A stretch of DNA of 64,000 nucleotides. It comes from Acetobacteraceae bacterium H6797 (GTDB taxonomy: Bacteria; Pseudomonadota; Alphaproteobacteria; Acetobacterales; Acetobacteraceae). The stretch covers positions 372,001 through 436,000 of the forward strand of contig JADFCQ010000002.1 of NCBI GenBank assembly GCA_015223225.1, given 5' to 3'. A program made the position numbers and the translations under genes. The notes below the pieces were generated by a model. That model was not told the DNA's origin. It searched no databases and saw nothing but the letters and a program-made list of their open reading frames with translations. This document shows, in pieces, positions 8,585 to 17,915 of this stretch. The number at the start of each line of letters is the position of its first letter. Position 1 is the first letter of the stretch.

Positions 8585-10435
8585 TCACTGGCAGGCGAGG
8601 CATTCCTCGTAATTGTTGCTCTGCTCGCCGCCCGAGACCAGCGGCAGGGCCGGCTGCACCGCCGCCAGGGTCTCCAGCGTGGGCTGCACGGCGACCTTCT
8701 CGCTGATCGTATCCGCGCGCTGGATGGAGAGCGAACGGCAGTAATAGAGCGACTTCACGCCCTTCTTCCATGCCGAGTAATGGATCATGTGCAGGTCGCG
8801 CTTATGCACATTGGCCGGCAGGAAGAGGTTCACCGACTGGCTCTGGCAGATGAAGGGCGTGCGGTCGGCCGCATGCTCGATCACCCAGCGCTGGTCCAGT
8901 TCGATCGCGGTCTTGAAGACCAGCTTCTCCTGCTCGTCCAGGAAGTCCAGGTGCTGGACCGAGCCCTTGTTGACGGTGATCGTCGTCCAGACCTCGTCCG
9001 TGTCCTGTCCGTATTTCGCCAGCACCTTTTTCAGATACGGGTTGCGGACGATGTAGGAGCCCGAGAGCGTCTTGTGGTTGTAGACGTTGGCCGCCACGGG
9101 CTCGATGCCCGGCGAGGCGCCGCCGCAGATGATGGAGATCGAGGCCGTCGGCGCGATCGCCATCTTGTTCGAGAAACGCTCCATGATGCCGTATTCGGCG
9201 GCATCCGGGCAGGGCCCGCGCTCCTCGGCGAGCATCTTGGAGGCGAGGTCGGCCTGGGCACGGATGTGCTTGAACATCCGCTTGTTCCACACCTTCGCGA
9301 TCACGCTCTCGAAGGGCACGTTCTGCTGCTGCAGGAAGGAATGGAAGCCCATCACGCCGAGGCCGACCGAGCGCTCGCGCATCGCGCTGTAGCGGGCCTT
9401 GGCCATGCTGTCCGGCGCGGTGTCGATGAAGTCCTGCAGCACATTGTCGAGGAAGCGCATCACGTCGGGGATGAACTGCGCCTCGTCCTTCCACTCGAAC
9501 CAGGTCTCGAGATTGAGCGAGGAGAGGCAGCAGACCGCCGTTCGCTCCTTGCCATGCTGGTCGATGCCGGTGGGCAGGGTGATCTCGGAGCAGAGGTTCG
9601 AGGTCTTCACCTCGAGGCCCGCGAGCTTCTGGTGCTCGGGGCGGGCGTTATTCACATGGTCCGAATAGACGATATACGGCTCGCCCTGCTCGATGCGGGC
9701 GGTGAGGATGCGGATCCAGAGGCCGCGCGCCGAGATCTTGCGGATGACATGCCCATCCTTGGGGGAGGTCAGCGCCCATTCCTCGTCATTCTCCACCGCG
9801 CGCATGAAGGCGTCGGGGATCAGCACGCCATGGTGCAGGTTCAGCGCCTTGCGGTTCGGGTCGCCACCGGTGGGGCGGCGGATATCCACGAATTCCTCGA
9901 TTTCCGGGTGGCTGACCGGCAGGTAGACGGCGGCCGAGCCACGGCGCAGCGAGCCCTGGGAGATGGCGAGCGTCAGGCTGTCCATCACGCGGATGAAGGG
10001 GACGATGCCCGAGGTCTTGCCGTTCTGGCCCACTTTCTCGCCGATGGAGCGCAGGTTGCCCCAATAGGAGCCAATGCCGCCGCCCTTGGCCGCGAGCCAG
10101 ACATTCTCGTTCCAGAGGCCGACGATGCCGTCGAGGCTGTCATTGGCCTCGTTCAGGAAGCATGAGATGGGCAGGCCGCGCGTGGTGCCGCCATTCGAGA
10201 GAACGGGCGTCGCCGGCATGAACCAGAGCTTGGAAATATAGTCGTAGATGCGCTGGGAATGGGCCGCATCGTCGCCATAGGCGCTGGCGACGCGGGCGAA
10301 GAGGTCCTGATAGCTCTCGCCCGGCATCAGGTAGCGGTCGTCCAAGGTCGCCTTGCCGAAATCGGTCAGAAGGGCGTCGCGCGAATGGTCGACACGGACC
10401 TGACCGTGCCCCTCAAGCTGGACGGCATCAAACAC
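8585..10435 (-). CDS. nrdA: Ribonucleoside-diphosphate reductase subunit alpha (class Ia, no ATP-cone)
   Basis: Catalytic R1 subunit of ribonucleotide reductase. 616 aa from a GTG start at 10435, which sits 7 nt behind AGGAG; the frame is open further upstream but without a ribosome site. Catalytic residues are present: C92 (SCFLNEA), N280-C282-E284 (SNLCSEI) and a cysteine at 302/303 as redox partner. The radical-transfer Tyr pair is in SLYYCRS, and the C-terminal tail ends ECLACQ with the thioredoxin-reactive CxxC. E. coli NrdA is 761 aa; this protein begins just before the catalytic part and lacks the N-terminal ATP-cone that senses ATP/dATP. It pairs with nrdB downstream. Confidence 0.97.
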   Translation of the reverse strand: MFDAVQLEGHGQVRVDHSRDALLTDFGKATLDDRYLMPGESYQDLFARVASAYGDDAAHSQRIYDYISKLWFMPATPVLSNGGTTRGLPISCFLNEANDSLDGIVGLWNENVWLAAKGGGIGSYWGNLRSIGEKVGQNGKTSGIVPFIRVMDSLTLAISQGSLRRGSAAVYLPVSHPEIEEFVDIRRPTGGDPNRKALNLHHGVLIPDAFMRAVENDEEWALTSPKDGHVIRKISARGLWIRILTARIEQGEPYIVYSDHVNNARPEHQKLAGLEVKTSNLCSEITLPTGIDQHGKERTAVCCLSSLNLETWFEWKDEAQFIPDVMRFLDNVLQDFIDTAPDSMAKARYSAMRERSVGLGVMGFHSFLQQQNVPFESVIAKVWNKRMFKHIRAQADLASKMLAEERGPCPDAAEYGIMERFSNKMAIAPTASISIICGGASPGIEPVAANVYNHKTLSGSYIVRNPYLKKVLAKYGQDTDEVWTTITVNKGSVQHLDFLDEQEKLVFKTAIELDQRWVIEHAADRTPFICQSQSVNLFLPANVHKRDLHMIHYSAWKKGVKSLYYCRSLSIQRADTISEKVAVQPTLETLAAVQPALPLVSGGEQSNNYEECLACQ

Positions 10436-10789
10436 GACGGAACTCCTCGAAAACACTCGCGGCCGGGCCGCGTCTTGGCGCCGATCCAAGCACAAGGCAG
10501 GGCCTGCTTCCACCACATATAGAGGGCTTGACGAGCCCGAACCCCAGATGCGGTAAGCCGGGCTGTTGCCTTCCAGTCACAGGCAAACGGCGAGATGCGC
10601 AATGAGTTTCGGCGCGGGCGGGAAACGAAACTCTCCCCAGCGCCGCGATTCATGCGGCTGTTGCACTACTTGCGAGGAGGGCATGGCTGGCGCCGGAACG
10701 CTCTCCGCCAAGCCGCCTAACCCGACGAAAAAACATGGCAGGGCCTTCCCCGCCGCGACGAGTCGCCACAGCCGCCGACTCGCGCGCTG
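10436..10789. other. nrdA upstream region (354 bp without a gene)
   Basis: Lies between the dnaE stop (10790) and the nrdA start. It holds the nrdA ribosome site (GAGGAG, RC of about 10443-10448), an AT-rich CTATATGTGG on the nrd strand near 10513-10522 that could be a -10 element or a weak NrdR box, and a perfect 7-bp dyad CGAGTCG-10 nt-CGACTCG (10759-10782) just after dnaE. A six-T run (10728-10733 on the nrd strand) lies 25 nt beyond that dyad, too far for a classic terminator. No ORF looks coding here. Confidence 0.45.
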
Positions 10790-13700
10790 TCAGCCCGCCT
10801 CGACCTGGGCGATTCCCGGCAGCACCTTCATGGCCTGCGCGAGCCTGGGCGAGACATTGAAGCGGCCCGGCAGCGCCAGTTCCACCTCCTGGCCGGGGCC
10901 GAGGCGCGGGATGATGATGACCGTGCCCTTCCCCCGGCCCTCGCGCTCCAGCAGATCGCGCACCAGGGGCACGGCCTCCTCCTTCTCGATCCAGAGGCGA
11001 AGCTCCTGGCCGATCGATTGCGCGGCCTCGTCCAGCGGCGAGATGTCGGAGGCCGTCAGGCGCAGCGCCTCGCCCTCCATCCGCGCCTCGGCCGTGATCA
11101 GGATGGCGGTGCCTTCCGTGAGATGCTGGCGCGAGCGCAGCAGCACCTCGGAGAAGCAGGTCACTTCGGTGCTGCCGGAAGCGTCGGTGATCTTCACCCA
11201 GGCCATGCGGCTGCCGGTCTTGGTGGTGCGCTCCTTGCTGTTCACCACGGTACCGGCGAGACGCACGCGCGCCGCGCCGCCCTCGGCCTTCTCCGCCACC
11301 TTCACGATGGGGGTCACGCCGAGCTTGCGCAGCACGGGCTTGTATTCGTCGAGCGGATGCGCCGAGAGGTGGAAGCCCACGGCCTCCTGCTCCTGCGAGA
11401 GCTTCTCCAGCGTCGGCCAGTCCGTGACATTGGGCAGGCGCAGGGGTTCGTCGCCCCCGCCCCCGCCGAACAGGCCGATCTGGTTCGAGCCCCGCTCCTC
11501 CGCACTCGCCTGGGCGCGGCGCATCAGCACCTCGGCGCCGGCGAAGACCTTGGCACGATTAGGCTCCAGGCTGTCGAAGGCGCCGGCGCGGGCCAGGTTC
11601 TCGACCTGCATCTTGTTGAGCAGCTTGGGGTCCACGCGCCCGGCGAAATCGGCGAGGCTCTTGAAGGGCTTCCCGGCATCGCGGGCGGCCACCATGTCCT
11701 TCATCGCGCCCAGGCCCACGCGCTTCACGGCGGCGAGGGCGAAGCGGATGCATTCCTTCCCGTCCTCCCGGAACTCCACCGAGAATTCGGCGCGGCTCTT
11801 GTTCACATCGGGCGGCAGGACGGGGATGCCGAGGCGCGAGGCCTCCTGGAGGCAATTCGCGAGCTTGTCGGTCTTGTCGAGATCGAGCGACATCAGCGCC
11901 GCCATGAAGGCGACCGGGTAATTCGCCTTCAGCCAGGCCGTCTGATAGGCGACGAGCGCATAGGCCGCGGCATGGGACTTGTTGAAGCCGTAATCGGCGA
12001 AACGCTCCATCAGGTCGAAGATCTCGCCGGCCTTGGCCGGGTCGATGCCGTTCTTCACCGCGCCTTCGGAGAAGATGACGCGCTGCTTCTCCATCTCCGC
12101 GCGGATTTTCTTGCCCATGGCGCGGCGCAGCAGGTCGGCGCCGCCGAGCGAATAGCCCGCCAGTTCCTGGCTGATGGACATGACCTGCTCCTGATAGACC
12201 AGGATGCCATAGGTTTCTTCCACGAGGCTACGCATCTTGGGATGCGGCGCCTCCCAGGGCTCGCCATGCTTGCGGGCGCAATAGGCGGGGATATTGGCCA
12301 TTGGGCCCGGGCGATAGAGCGCGACCGCCGCGATGAGATCCTCGAAACGGTCGGGCTTCATCATGCGCAGAACGTCGCGCATGCCCTGGCTTTCGAACTG
12401 GAACACGCCGGCCGCGTCGCCCTTGGCCAGCATCTGATAGGTCTTGGCGTCGTCGAGCGGGAGGTGGTCAATATCCACCTCCACATCCTGCTCCTTCAGG
12501 TATTGCAGCGCGCGCTGGATGACGGTGAGGGTCTTCAGCCCGAGGAAGTCGAACTTCACCAGCGACGCGCTCTCGACGTATTTCATCGAGTATTGCGTGA
12601 CGAGGAAGTCCGAGCGCGGATCGCGATAGAGCGGCACGATGTCGATCAGCGGCGTGCGGCCGATGACGACGCCGGCCGCATGGGTCGAGGCGTTGCGGTA
12701 GAGGCCTTCGAGGGGCAGCGCGGTTTCGAGCAGGCGCGCGACGGTCTCGTCCGTGTCGCGCATTTCCTGCAGCCGGGGCTCGCCGTCGATCGCCTGTTGC
12801 AGCGTGACGGGCTTGGCCGGGTTGAAGGGGATCAGCTCGGCGATCTTGTTCACCTGGCCGAAGGGCAGGCCCATGACGCGCCCCACGTCGCGCACCACGG
12901 CCTTGGCCTGGAGACGACCGAAGGTGATGATCTGGCCCACACGGTCGGCGCCATATTCGCGGCGGACGTATTCGATGACCTCTTCGCGCCGGTCCTGGCA
13001 GAAGTCGATGTCGAAATCCGGCATCGAGACGCGCTCGGGGTTCAGGAAGCGCTCGAAGAGAAGGCCGAAGCGGATCGGATCCAGGTCGGTGATGGTCAGC
13101 GCCCAGGCGGCGACGGAACCCGCGCCCGAACCACGGCCCGGCCCGACGGGGATGCCCTGTTCCTTCGCCCATTGGATGAAGTCGGCGACGATGAGGAAGT
13201 AGCCCGAGAAACCCATCTGGGCGATGATGCCCAGTTCGTAATCGAGGCGCTTGTGATACTCGGCGCGCTGTTCCGGCGTCGCCTCCATGGCGTCCAGCCG
13301 GCGGTCGAGCCCCTTGCGCGCCATGTCGAAAACCGTCTCGGTCTCCGTCATGCCCGGCTGCACCTTCGGGCAGAGCGGCAGTTCCGGCTTCTTGGTCTCG
13401 GCCATGACGGCGCAGCGCTTCGCGATGGCGAGCGTGTTGTCGCAGGCCTCGGGCAGATCGGCGAAGAGCGCCCGCATCTGCTCGGCCGATTTGAAATAGG
13501 CCTCGGGCGAAACGTGGCGGCGCTCCGTCTCGGCCAGGGTGCGGCCCTCGGCGATGCAGAGCAGCGCATCATGCGCCTCATGCATCTCGGGCTTGGCGAA
13601 ATAGACGTCATTGGCCGCGACGATCGGCAGTTCGGCATCGTCGGCCAGGGCCAGCAGGCCGGGCTCGACGGCCTTGTCGAGATCGGTGCCGTGGCGGGTC

Positions 13701-14227
13701 AGCTCCACCGCCAGGCGGTTGGGGAAGGCCGCCTTCAGCCGGTTGAGCAGGGCGACGGCCTGCTCCCGCCGCCCTTCGGCCAGAAGCCGTGCGATGGGGC
13801 CGTTCGAGCCGCCGGTGAGCAGGAAGAGCCCCTCGGCATTCTCCTCGATCTGCTGGAGCGTGACGGCCGCCTTGCCCGAGGCATCGTCGCGCAGATAGCC
13901 GAGGGAGGAGAGGCGCTGGAGGTTCTTCAGCCCCGTCGGGTCCATGGCCAGGACGACGAGCGGGTCGGGCGTCAGGCGCTGGAAATCCACACGCTCATCG
14001 GTCTCGGCCCGCGATAGGCCGAGTTGGCAGCCCATGATCGGCTGCACGCCCTTGCCGGAGCAGTATTGGGCGAATTCCAGGGCGCCGAAGCAATTGGCCG
14101 TATCGGTCAGGGCCACGGCCGGCATGCCGGCGTCCTTGGCCATGCCGGCGAGCTTGTCGGCCTTGATGGCCCCCTCGCTGAGTGAATAGGCGGAGTGGAC
14201 GTGGAGGTGAACGAAGCTGTCGGCCAT
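10790..14227 (-). CDS. dnaE: DNA polymerase III subunit alpha
   Basis: Replicative polymerase catalytic subunit of the C family. 1145 aa. It begins with the PHP domain (HLHVHSAYSLSEGA at residues 7-20). The polymerase core contains PDFDIDFCQDRR, giving the catalytic aspartates near residue 400, and the fingers/palm region GRGSGAGSVAAW. A helix-hairpin-helix/OB region follows; the OB part includes VRLAGTVVNSKERTTKTG. This is the replicative DnaE1 type by length and PHP start, rather than the error-prone DnaE2 of imuB cassettes; no imuA/imuB is nearby. The gene diverges from the deaminase gene across 70 bp. Confidence 0.98.
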   Translation of the reverse strand: MADSFVHLHVHSAYSLSEGAIKADKLAGMAKDAGMPAVALTDTANCFGALEFAQYCSGKGVQPIMGCQLGLSRAETDERVDFQRLTPDPLVVLAMDPTGLKNLQRLSSLGYLRDDASGKAAVTLQQIEENAEGLFLLTGGSNGPIARLLAEGRREQAVALLNRLKAAFPNRLAVELTRHGTDLDKAVEPGLLALADDAELPIVAANDVYFAKPEMHEAHDALLCIAEGRTLAETERRHVSPEAYFKSAEQMRALFADLPEACDNTLAIAKRCAVMAETKKPELPLCPKVQPGMTETETVFDMARKGLDRRLDAMEATPEQRAEYHKRLDYELGIIAQMGFSGYFLIVADFIQWAKEQGIPVGPGRGSGAGSVAAWALTITDLDPIRFGLLFERFLNPERVSMPDFDIDFCQDRREEVIEYVRREYGADRVGQIITFGRLQAKAVVRDVGRVMGLPFGQVNKIAELIPFNPAKPVTLQQAIDGEPRLQEMRDTDETVARLLETALPLEGLYRNASTHAAGVVIGRTPLIDIVPLYRDPRSDFLVTQYSMKYVESASLVKFDFLGLKTLTVIQRALQYLKEQDVEVDIDHLPLDDAKTYQMLAKGDAAGVFQFESQGMRDVLRMMKPDRFEDLIAAVALYRPGPMANIPAYCARKHGEPWEAPHPKMRSLVEETYGILVYQEQVMSISQELAGYSLGGADLLRRAMGKKIRAEMEKQRVIFSEGAVKNGIDPAKAGEIFDLMERFADYGFNKSHAAAYALVAYQTAWLKANYPVAFMAALMSLDLDKTDKLANCLQEASRLGIPVLPPDVNKSRAEFSVEFREDGKECIRFALAAVKRVGLGAMKDMVAARDAGKPFKSLADFAGRVDPKLLNKMQVENLARAGAFDSLEPNRAKVFAGAEVLMRRAQASAEERGSNQIGLFGGGGGDEPLRLPNVTDWPTLEKLSQEQEAVGFHLSAHPLDEYKPVLRKLGVTPIVKVAEKAEGGAARVRLAGTVVNSKERTTKTGSRMAWVKITDASGSTEVTCFSEVLLRSRQHLTEGTAILITAEARMEGEALRLTASDISPLDEAAQSIGQELRLWIEKEEAVPLVRDLLEREGRGKGTVIIIPRLGPGQEVELALPGRFNVSPRLAQAMKVLPGIAQVEAG

Positions 14228-14297
14228 GGCCGCAGCCTAGCACAGTCGCGCCCGGCGGGCATTGCCCGATGGCGCGCGGGCGCGCAGCATCGCCCGC

Positions 14298-14786
14298 ATG
14301 CCGGATGCCACACCACAGGACCTCGCCCTGCTCCGCCGTTGCTTCGCTGCCGCGGAAGCGGCCCGGAAGGCCGGCAATCACCCTTTCGCCGCCCTACTGG
14401 CCGATGAAACGGGCGCGGTACTGATCGAGGCGGGCAATGCCTTCGGCGACACGCATGACGCCACCGCCCATGCCGAGCGCCTGGTCGCCACCGAGGCGAG
14501 TCGCCGCTTCGGGGCCGAGCGGCTGCGGCGCTGCACTCTCGTCACCTCGGCCGAGCCCTGCGCCATGTGCGCTGGGGCCACCTATTGGGCGGGGATCGGG
14601 CGCGTGGTCTACGGCCTCTCCGAGCATCGGCTGAAAGAGGAGATCGGGCCGCATCCCGAGAACCTGACGCTCGACCTGCCCTGCCGCACCGTCTTCGCCG
14701 CCGGGCAGCGCGAGGTGGCCGTCATCGGCCCCTTGCTGGAGGAGGAGGCCCTGGTGGCGCATCGGGGCTTCTGGGCCCTGCCATGA
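14298..14786 (+). CDS. Nucleoside/guanine deaminase family protein
   Basis: Zinc-dependent deaminase of the cytidine/deoxycytidylate deaminase superfamily. 162 aa from the ATG at 14298, which gives MPDATPQDLALLRRC; an earlier ATG at 14262 has no better ribosome site. Zinc and proton-shuttle motifs are THDATAHAERL (H-A-E) and SAEPCAMCAG (PCxxC). The C-terminal part resembles guanine deaminase and tRNA-adenosine deaminase relatives. The role may be base salvage, but the true substrate (guanine, cytosine derivative or other) cannot be set from sequence. The last four bases overlap the start of the DMT gene, so the two are translated together. Confidence 0.85.
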   Translation: MPDATPQDLALLRRCFAAAEAARKAGNHPFAALLADETGAVLIEAGNAFGDTHDATAHAERLVATEASRRFGAERLRRCTLVTSAEPCAMCAGATYWAGIGRVVYGLSEHRLKEEIGPHPENLTLDLPCRTVFAAGQREVAVIGPLLEEEALVAHRGFWALP

Positions 14787-15670
14787 CCGCTCCGGTCCGG
14801 CCGGCGGGCGAAGGCGCCGCCGTGGTCTTCGGCGTACTGGCCGTGATCATGTTCAGCAGCAATTTCGTCGCCACCCGGCATGGGCTCGCGCATGGTCTCG
14901 GCCTGCCGGAACTGGCGCTGATCCGTTACGGCGTCTCGGGCCTCATCGCCCTGCCGCTGCTGCTGCGTCTGGGGCTCGGGGGGCTTTCCTGGAAGCAGGT
15001 GGCGCTGCTGGTGGCGCTGGGCGGCATTCCCTATTTCCTCTTCACCGCCATCGGCCTGCTCTTCGCCCCCGCGAGCCATGCGGCGGTGCTGAACCCCGGC
15101 GGCGTGGTGACGGCGGCGCCGCTGCTCGGCTGGCTGCTGCTGCGGGAAAGGCCCTCGCGCAACGTGCTGCTCTGCCTGCCCATTCTCCTGGCCGGGCTGC
15201 TGCTGGTGGGCGGTGCCGGGCTGATGAAGGGCGCGCCCGGCGCCTGGATCGGCGATCTCATCCTCTATGCCAGCGGCGTGCAATGGGCCTGCTACGGCAT
15301 CGCGCTTCGGGCCTGGAACGTGCCGGGGCTGCGAGGGGCCGCGATCATCACCGCGGGCTCCCTCCCCTGGCTGCCCATCCAGGTGCTGGCGCTGGGGCCG
15401 GCGGAATCCATCTCGCCCATTCTCGCCAATCCGGAAGCGGCGCTGATCCAGGTCGTCTTCCAGGGGCTCGTCGTGGGAGTGGGCGGCACCGCGCTCTATT
15501 CCGTCGCCCTCTCCCGCCTCGGGCCGGCGCGGGCGGCCATGTTCCCGCCGCTCGTCCCCGCCCTCGGCACGCTCTGGGCGGCGCTCCTGCTGGGCGAGGT
15601 GGTGACGCTGCCGCAGGTGATCGGCGCCGCGCTGGTCATCCTCGGCATGGTCATCGGCACCAGGCGGTGA
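14783..15670 (+). CDS. EamA/DMT family transporter
   Basis: Inner-membrane drug/metabolite transporter of the ten-TM EamA type. 295 aa, starting at the ATG that overlaps the deaminase stop (ATGA). Two EamA halves are visible: the first around residues 10-140 (SNFVATRHGL; LLLRERPSRNVLL), the second around 150-290 (YGIALRAW; LGTLWAALLLGEVVTLPQVIG). Such proteins mostly export small metabolites, and coupling with the deaminase hints at a base or nucleoside, but this is inference. Confidence 0.88.
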   Translation: MTAPVRPAGEGAAVVFGVLAVIMFSSNFVATRHGLAHGLGLPELALIRYGVSGLIALPLLLRLGLGGLSWKQVALLVALGGIPYFLFTAIGLLFAPASHAAVLNPGGVVTAAPLLGWLLLRERPSRNVLLCLPILLAGLLLVGGAGLMKGAPGAWIGDLILYASGVQWACYGIALRAWNVPGLRGAAIITAGSLPWLPIQVLALGPAESISPILANPEAALIQVVFQGLVVGVGGTALYSVALSRLGPARAAMFPPLVPALGTLWAALLLGEVVTLPQVIGAALVILGMVIGTRR

Positions 15671-15737
15671 CCAATGCTTGACGCGGCGCGCGGGATACCC
15701 GATTTCAACCCGTAACGATAAAACGGGAGAACGGGCG

Positions 15738-16844
15738 ATGCGGAGAAGAGCCTTTGTGGGTGCGGGCGCCCTGCTTCTGGCCGGAGGCCGCACGGCCTTT
15801 GCGCAGCACGCTCATCACGGCGCCCCGCCGCCGCCCGATCAGCTCACCGCCCTGCGCGCTCCAGGCCCCGTCACGCTCACGCCCGAGCAACTCGCCCAGC
15901 GCGGCCTGGAAAGCCCTGCCCCGCCGGGCCCGCCGGGCCGTTGGGAGGCCCGGGCGCCGCTTCCCCTGCCCCGCAGCGAGATGGCCTGGGCCACGGCTTG
16001 GGAGGGGAAGATGCATATCCTCGGCGGCTATGCCGAGCAGCGGGTCGACCGGCCCTATCACCATGTCTATGACCCACGGGCCGATCGCTGGAGCGAGGCG
16101 GCCCCCATCCCGGTCGGGGCCAATCATGTGGGCGTGGTGGCCGATGCGGGGCGGATCTACGCGCTGGGCGGCTTCACCGAGCAGAACCGCGCGGCTCATG
16201 ACGGCGCCTTCGCCTATGAGGTCGCCTCTGACCGTTGGACGCGCATCGCCCCCCTCACCCGCGCACGCGGCGCCGCCGGCGTGGTGGCGCTGAACGGCAA
16301 GATCCACATCATCGGCGGTGCGGCCGACCCGGCGCGCGAACGGGCCTCCATCGGCTGGCACGAGGTCTATGACCCGCAGACCGACCGCTGGGAGCAACGC
16401 AAGGCCCTGCCCGGCGCGCGGGACCATGTGGGCATCGTCGCCCATAACGGCGTGATCCATGTCATCGGCGGGCGATTCAACACCTTCGAGTTCAATACCG
16501 GCCTGCACCACGTCTATCTGCCCGAGCAGGACCAGTGGGTGACGCGCGCTCCCTTGCCCAGCGTGCGTTCGGGCCACGGGCTCGTGGTGGTCAACGGCCG
16601 CTTCTATGCCATGGGCGGCGAGACGGGCCGCTTCGAGAACGGCACGCTGACCGGCACCGTGCATGGCCAGATGGAGAGCTATGACCCGGCGACCGATACC
16701 TGGCAGTCCCATGCCCCCATGCCCACGCCACGGCACGGGCTGGGCGCCGTGGCGCTCGAGGGGCGCATTCATGTGGCGGGCGGCGGGCCGGTGGTCGGCG
16801 GCGGCATCCAGTCCTCGGTGCATGAGGCTTTCCTGCCGGGTTGA
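15738..16844 (+). CDS. Exported Kelch-repeat protein with Tat-type signal
   Basis: 368 aa from the ATG at 15738, behind GGGAGA. The first 23 residues (MRRRAFVGAGALLLAGGRTA...) have the twin-arginine motif RRxFxG, a hydrophobic stretch and an Ala-x-Ala cleavage site, so the protein should be exported, probably folded, to the periplasm. A His-rich stretch follows (QHAHHGAPPP). The rest is five to six Kelch repeats of about 45-50 residues with the GG and Y-x-P..D-x-W pattern (for example YDPRADRWSEAAPIP and YDPATDTWQS), forming a beta-propeller. The same fold occurs in galactose oxidases and sialate mutarotases. No copper-oxidase motif is evident, so function is unknown. Confidence 0.82.
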   Translation: MRRRAFVGAGALLLAGGRTAFAQHAHHGAPPPPDQLTALRAPGPVTLTPEQLAQRGLESPAPPGPPGRWEARAPLPLPRSEMAWATAWEGKMHILGGYAEQRVDRPYHHVYDPRADRWSEAAPIPVGANHVGVVADAGRIYALGGFTEQNRAAHDGAFAYEVASDRWTRIAPLTRARGAAGVVALNGKIHIIGGAADPARERASIGWHEVYDPQTDRWEQRKALPGARDHVGIVAHNGVIHVIGGRFNTFEFNTGLHHVYLPEQDQWVTRAPLPSVRSGHGLVVVNGRFYAMGGETGRFENGTLTGTVHGQMESYDPATDTWQSHAPMPTPRHGLGAVALEGRIHVAGGGPVVGGGIQSSVHEAFLPG

Positions 16845-16901
16845 AAGCCAGCGGCGAAAATAGCCATTGCCATCGGCGCGGGGGGCGTGCCTCTAGGGGC
16901 C

Positions 16902-17873
16902 ATGCCGCTCGTGACCGTGATCGTTCCCAACTACAACCACCGCCCCTATCTCGCCGAACGGCTGGACAGCCTCTTCGCTCAGCGCTTCGAGGATTACGAA
17001 GTGCTGCTGCTCGACGATGCCTCGACCGACGAGAGCCCTGCCTTCCTCGCCACCTATCGGGACCATCCCAAGGTCAGCGGCGTCATCCTGAACAGCGAGA
17101 ATTCAGGCAATACCTTCCATCAATGGAAGAAGGGCATCGCCGCGGCCAAGGGGCGCTACATCTGGCTCGCGGAGTCCGACGACCGCACCGCGCCCACATT
17201 GCTGCCGAGCTTGGTCGCCAAGCTGGAGGCCGACCCATCCTGCGTGCTCGCCTATTGCCAGTCCCGCCGCATCGACAAGGATGGACAGGTGATCGGCGAT
17301 TGGCGCGGCTGGACGGAGCCCCTCGCCCCCGGCCTCTATGACCGCGACTTCGACATGGATGGCGCTGGCTTCGCCGAGCGCCTGCTGCTCCATCGCAACG
17401 TCATCCCCAATGCCAGCGCGGTGCTCTTCCGGCGCGACGCCTATCTGGCCAGCGGCGAGGCCGACCCTTCCATCCGCTATTGCGGCGACTGGTTCGTCTG
17501 GCTGAAGCTCGCCATGCAGGGGCGGATCGCCTTTCATGCCCAGGCGCTCAACGATTTCCGGCAGCACGACAAGAGCGTCATCGCCACGCGCCGGGCGACG
17601 AGCGGCGAGATCTTCCGCAAGAAATACGACCTGATCATGCGCCAGGCCTTCGACCGGCATCTCGATGGGATGAGCGGCCCCGGCACGGACGCCGTCCGCC
17701 GCAAGAACCGCGCGCTGCTGCGGCAGGAAGCGGCGAGCGAAGGGCTGCTGCTGGCGCGGCACAAGCAGGCCGAGGCGGCCGCCTATTTCGCCATGGCCCG
17801 GGACGGTGCCCCTGCGGGCGAGCGGCTGGCGCTCTCGCTGCGGCGGCTATGGGCGGGGCTGCGCGGGCGGTAG
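16902..17873 (+). CDS. Family 2 glycosyltransferase
   Basis: GT-A fold glycosyltransferase, 323 aa from the ATG at 16902 (MPLVTVIVPNYNHRPYL); an in-frame GTG at 16887 is an alternative. N-terminal nucleotide-sugar motifs are IVPNYNH, the LLLDDASTD aspartates and the ESDDRTAP DxD-like metal site. No membrane segment is obvious, so it is probably soluble or peripheral. It stands alone between the Kelch protein and a WYL regulator, with no polysaccharide genes around it, so donor and acceptor are unknown. Its stop codon is immediately followed by a probable operator of the next gene. Confidence 0.9.
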   Translation: MPLVTVIVPNYNHRPYLAERLDSLFAQRFEDYEVLLLDDASTDESPAFLATYRDHPKVSGVILNSENSGNTFHQWKKGIAAAKGRYIWLAESDDRTAPTLLPSLVAKLEADPSCVLAYCQSRRIDKDGQVIGDWRGWTEPLAPGLYDRDFDMDGAGFAERLLLHRNVIPNASAVLFRRDAYLASGEADPSIRYCGDWFVWLKLAMQGRIAFHAQALNDFRQHDKSVIATRRATSGEIFRKKYDLIMRQAFDRHLDGMSGPGTDAVRRKNRALLRQEAASEGLLLARHKQAEAAAYFAMARDGAPAGERLALSLRRLWAGLRGR

Positions 17874-17890
17874 CTGCCACTTTCCGTCAG
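17874..17890. promoter_or_regulatory. Degenerate operator copy upstream of the WYL regulator
   Basis: CTGCCA-CTTTC-CGTCAG, the same 6-5-6 arrangement as the perfect dyad at 18599-18615, with one changed base in each arm. It begins directly after the GT2 stop codon and ends 25 bp before the regulator's ATG. A likely autoregulation site; inference from sequence likeness. Confidence 0.5.
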
Positions 17891-17915
17891 CAGCCGCAGG
17901 CATCATGCTGGGCGC

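Noticed and set aside
10505-10530. Possible NrdR box before nrdA
   Set aside because: CCACATATAGAGG is only a loose match and no second box at the usual spacing was found; left as a weak note in the upstream-region entry.
10725-10790. Intrinsic terminator after dnaE
   Set aside because: There is a 7-bp dyad and a T-run, but they are 25 nt apart, so it does not fit a classic terminator.
11018-14017. 999-aa open frame on the plus strand across dnaE
   Set aside because: Same artefact; dnaE on the minus strand carries PHP and PDFDIDF motifs.
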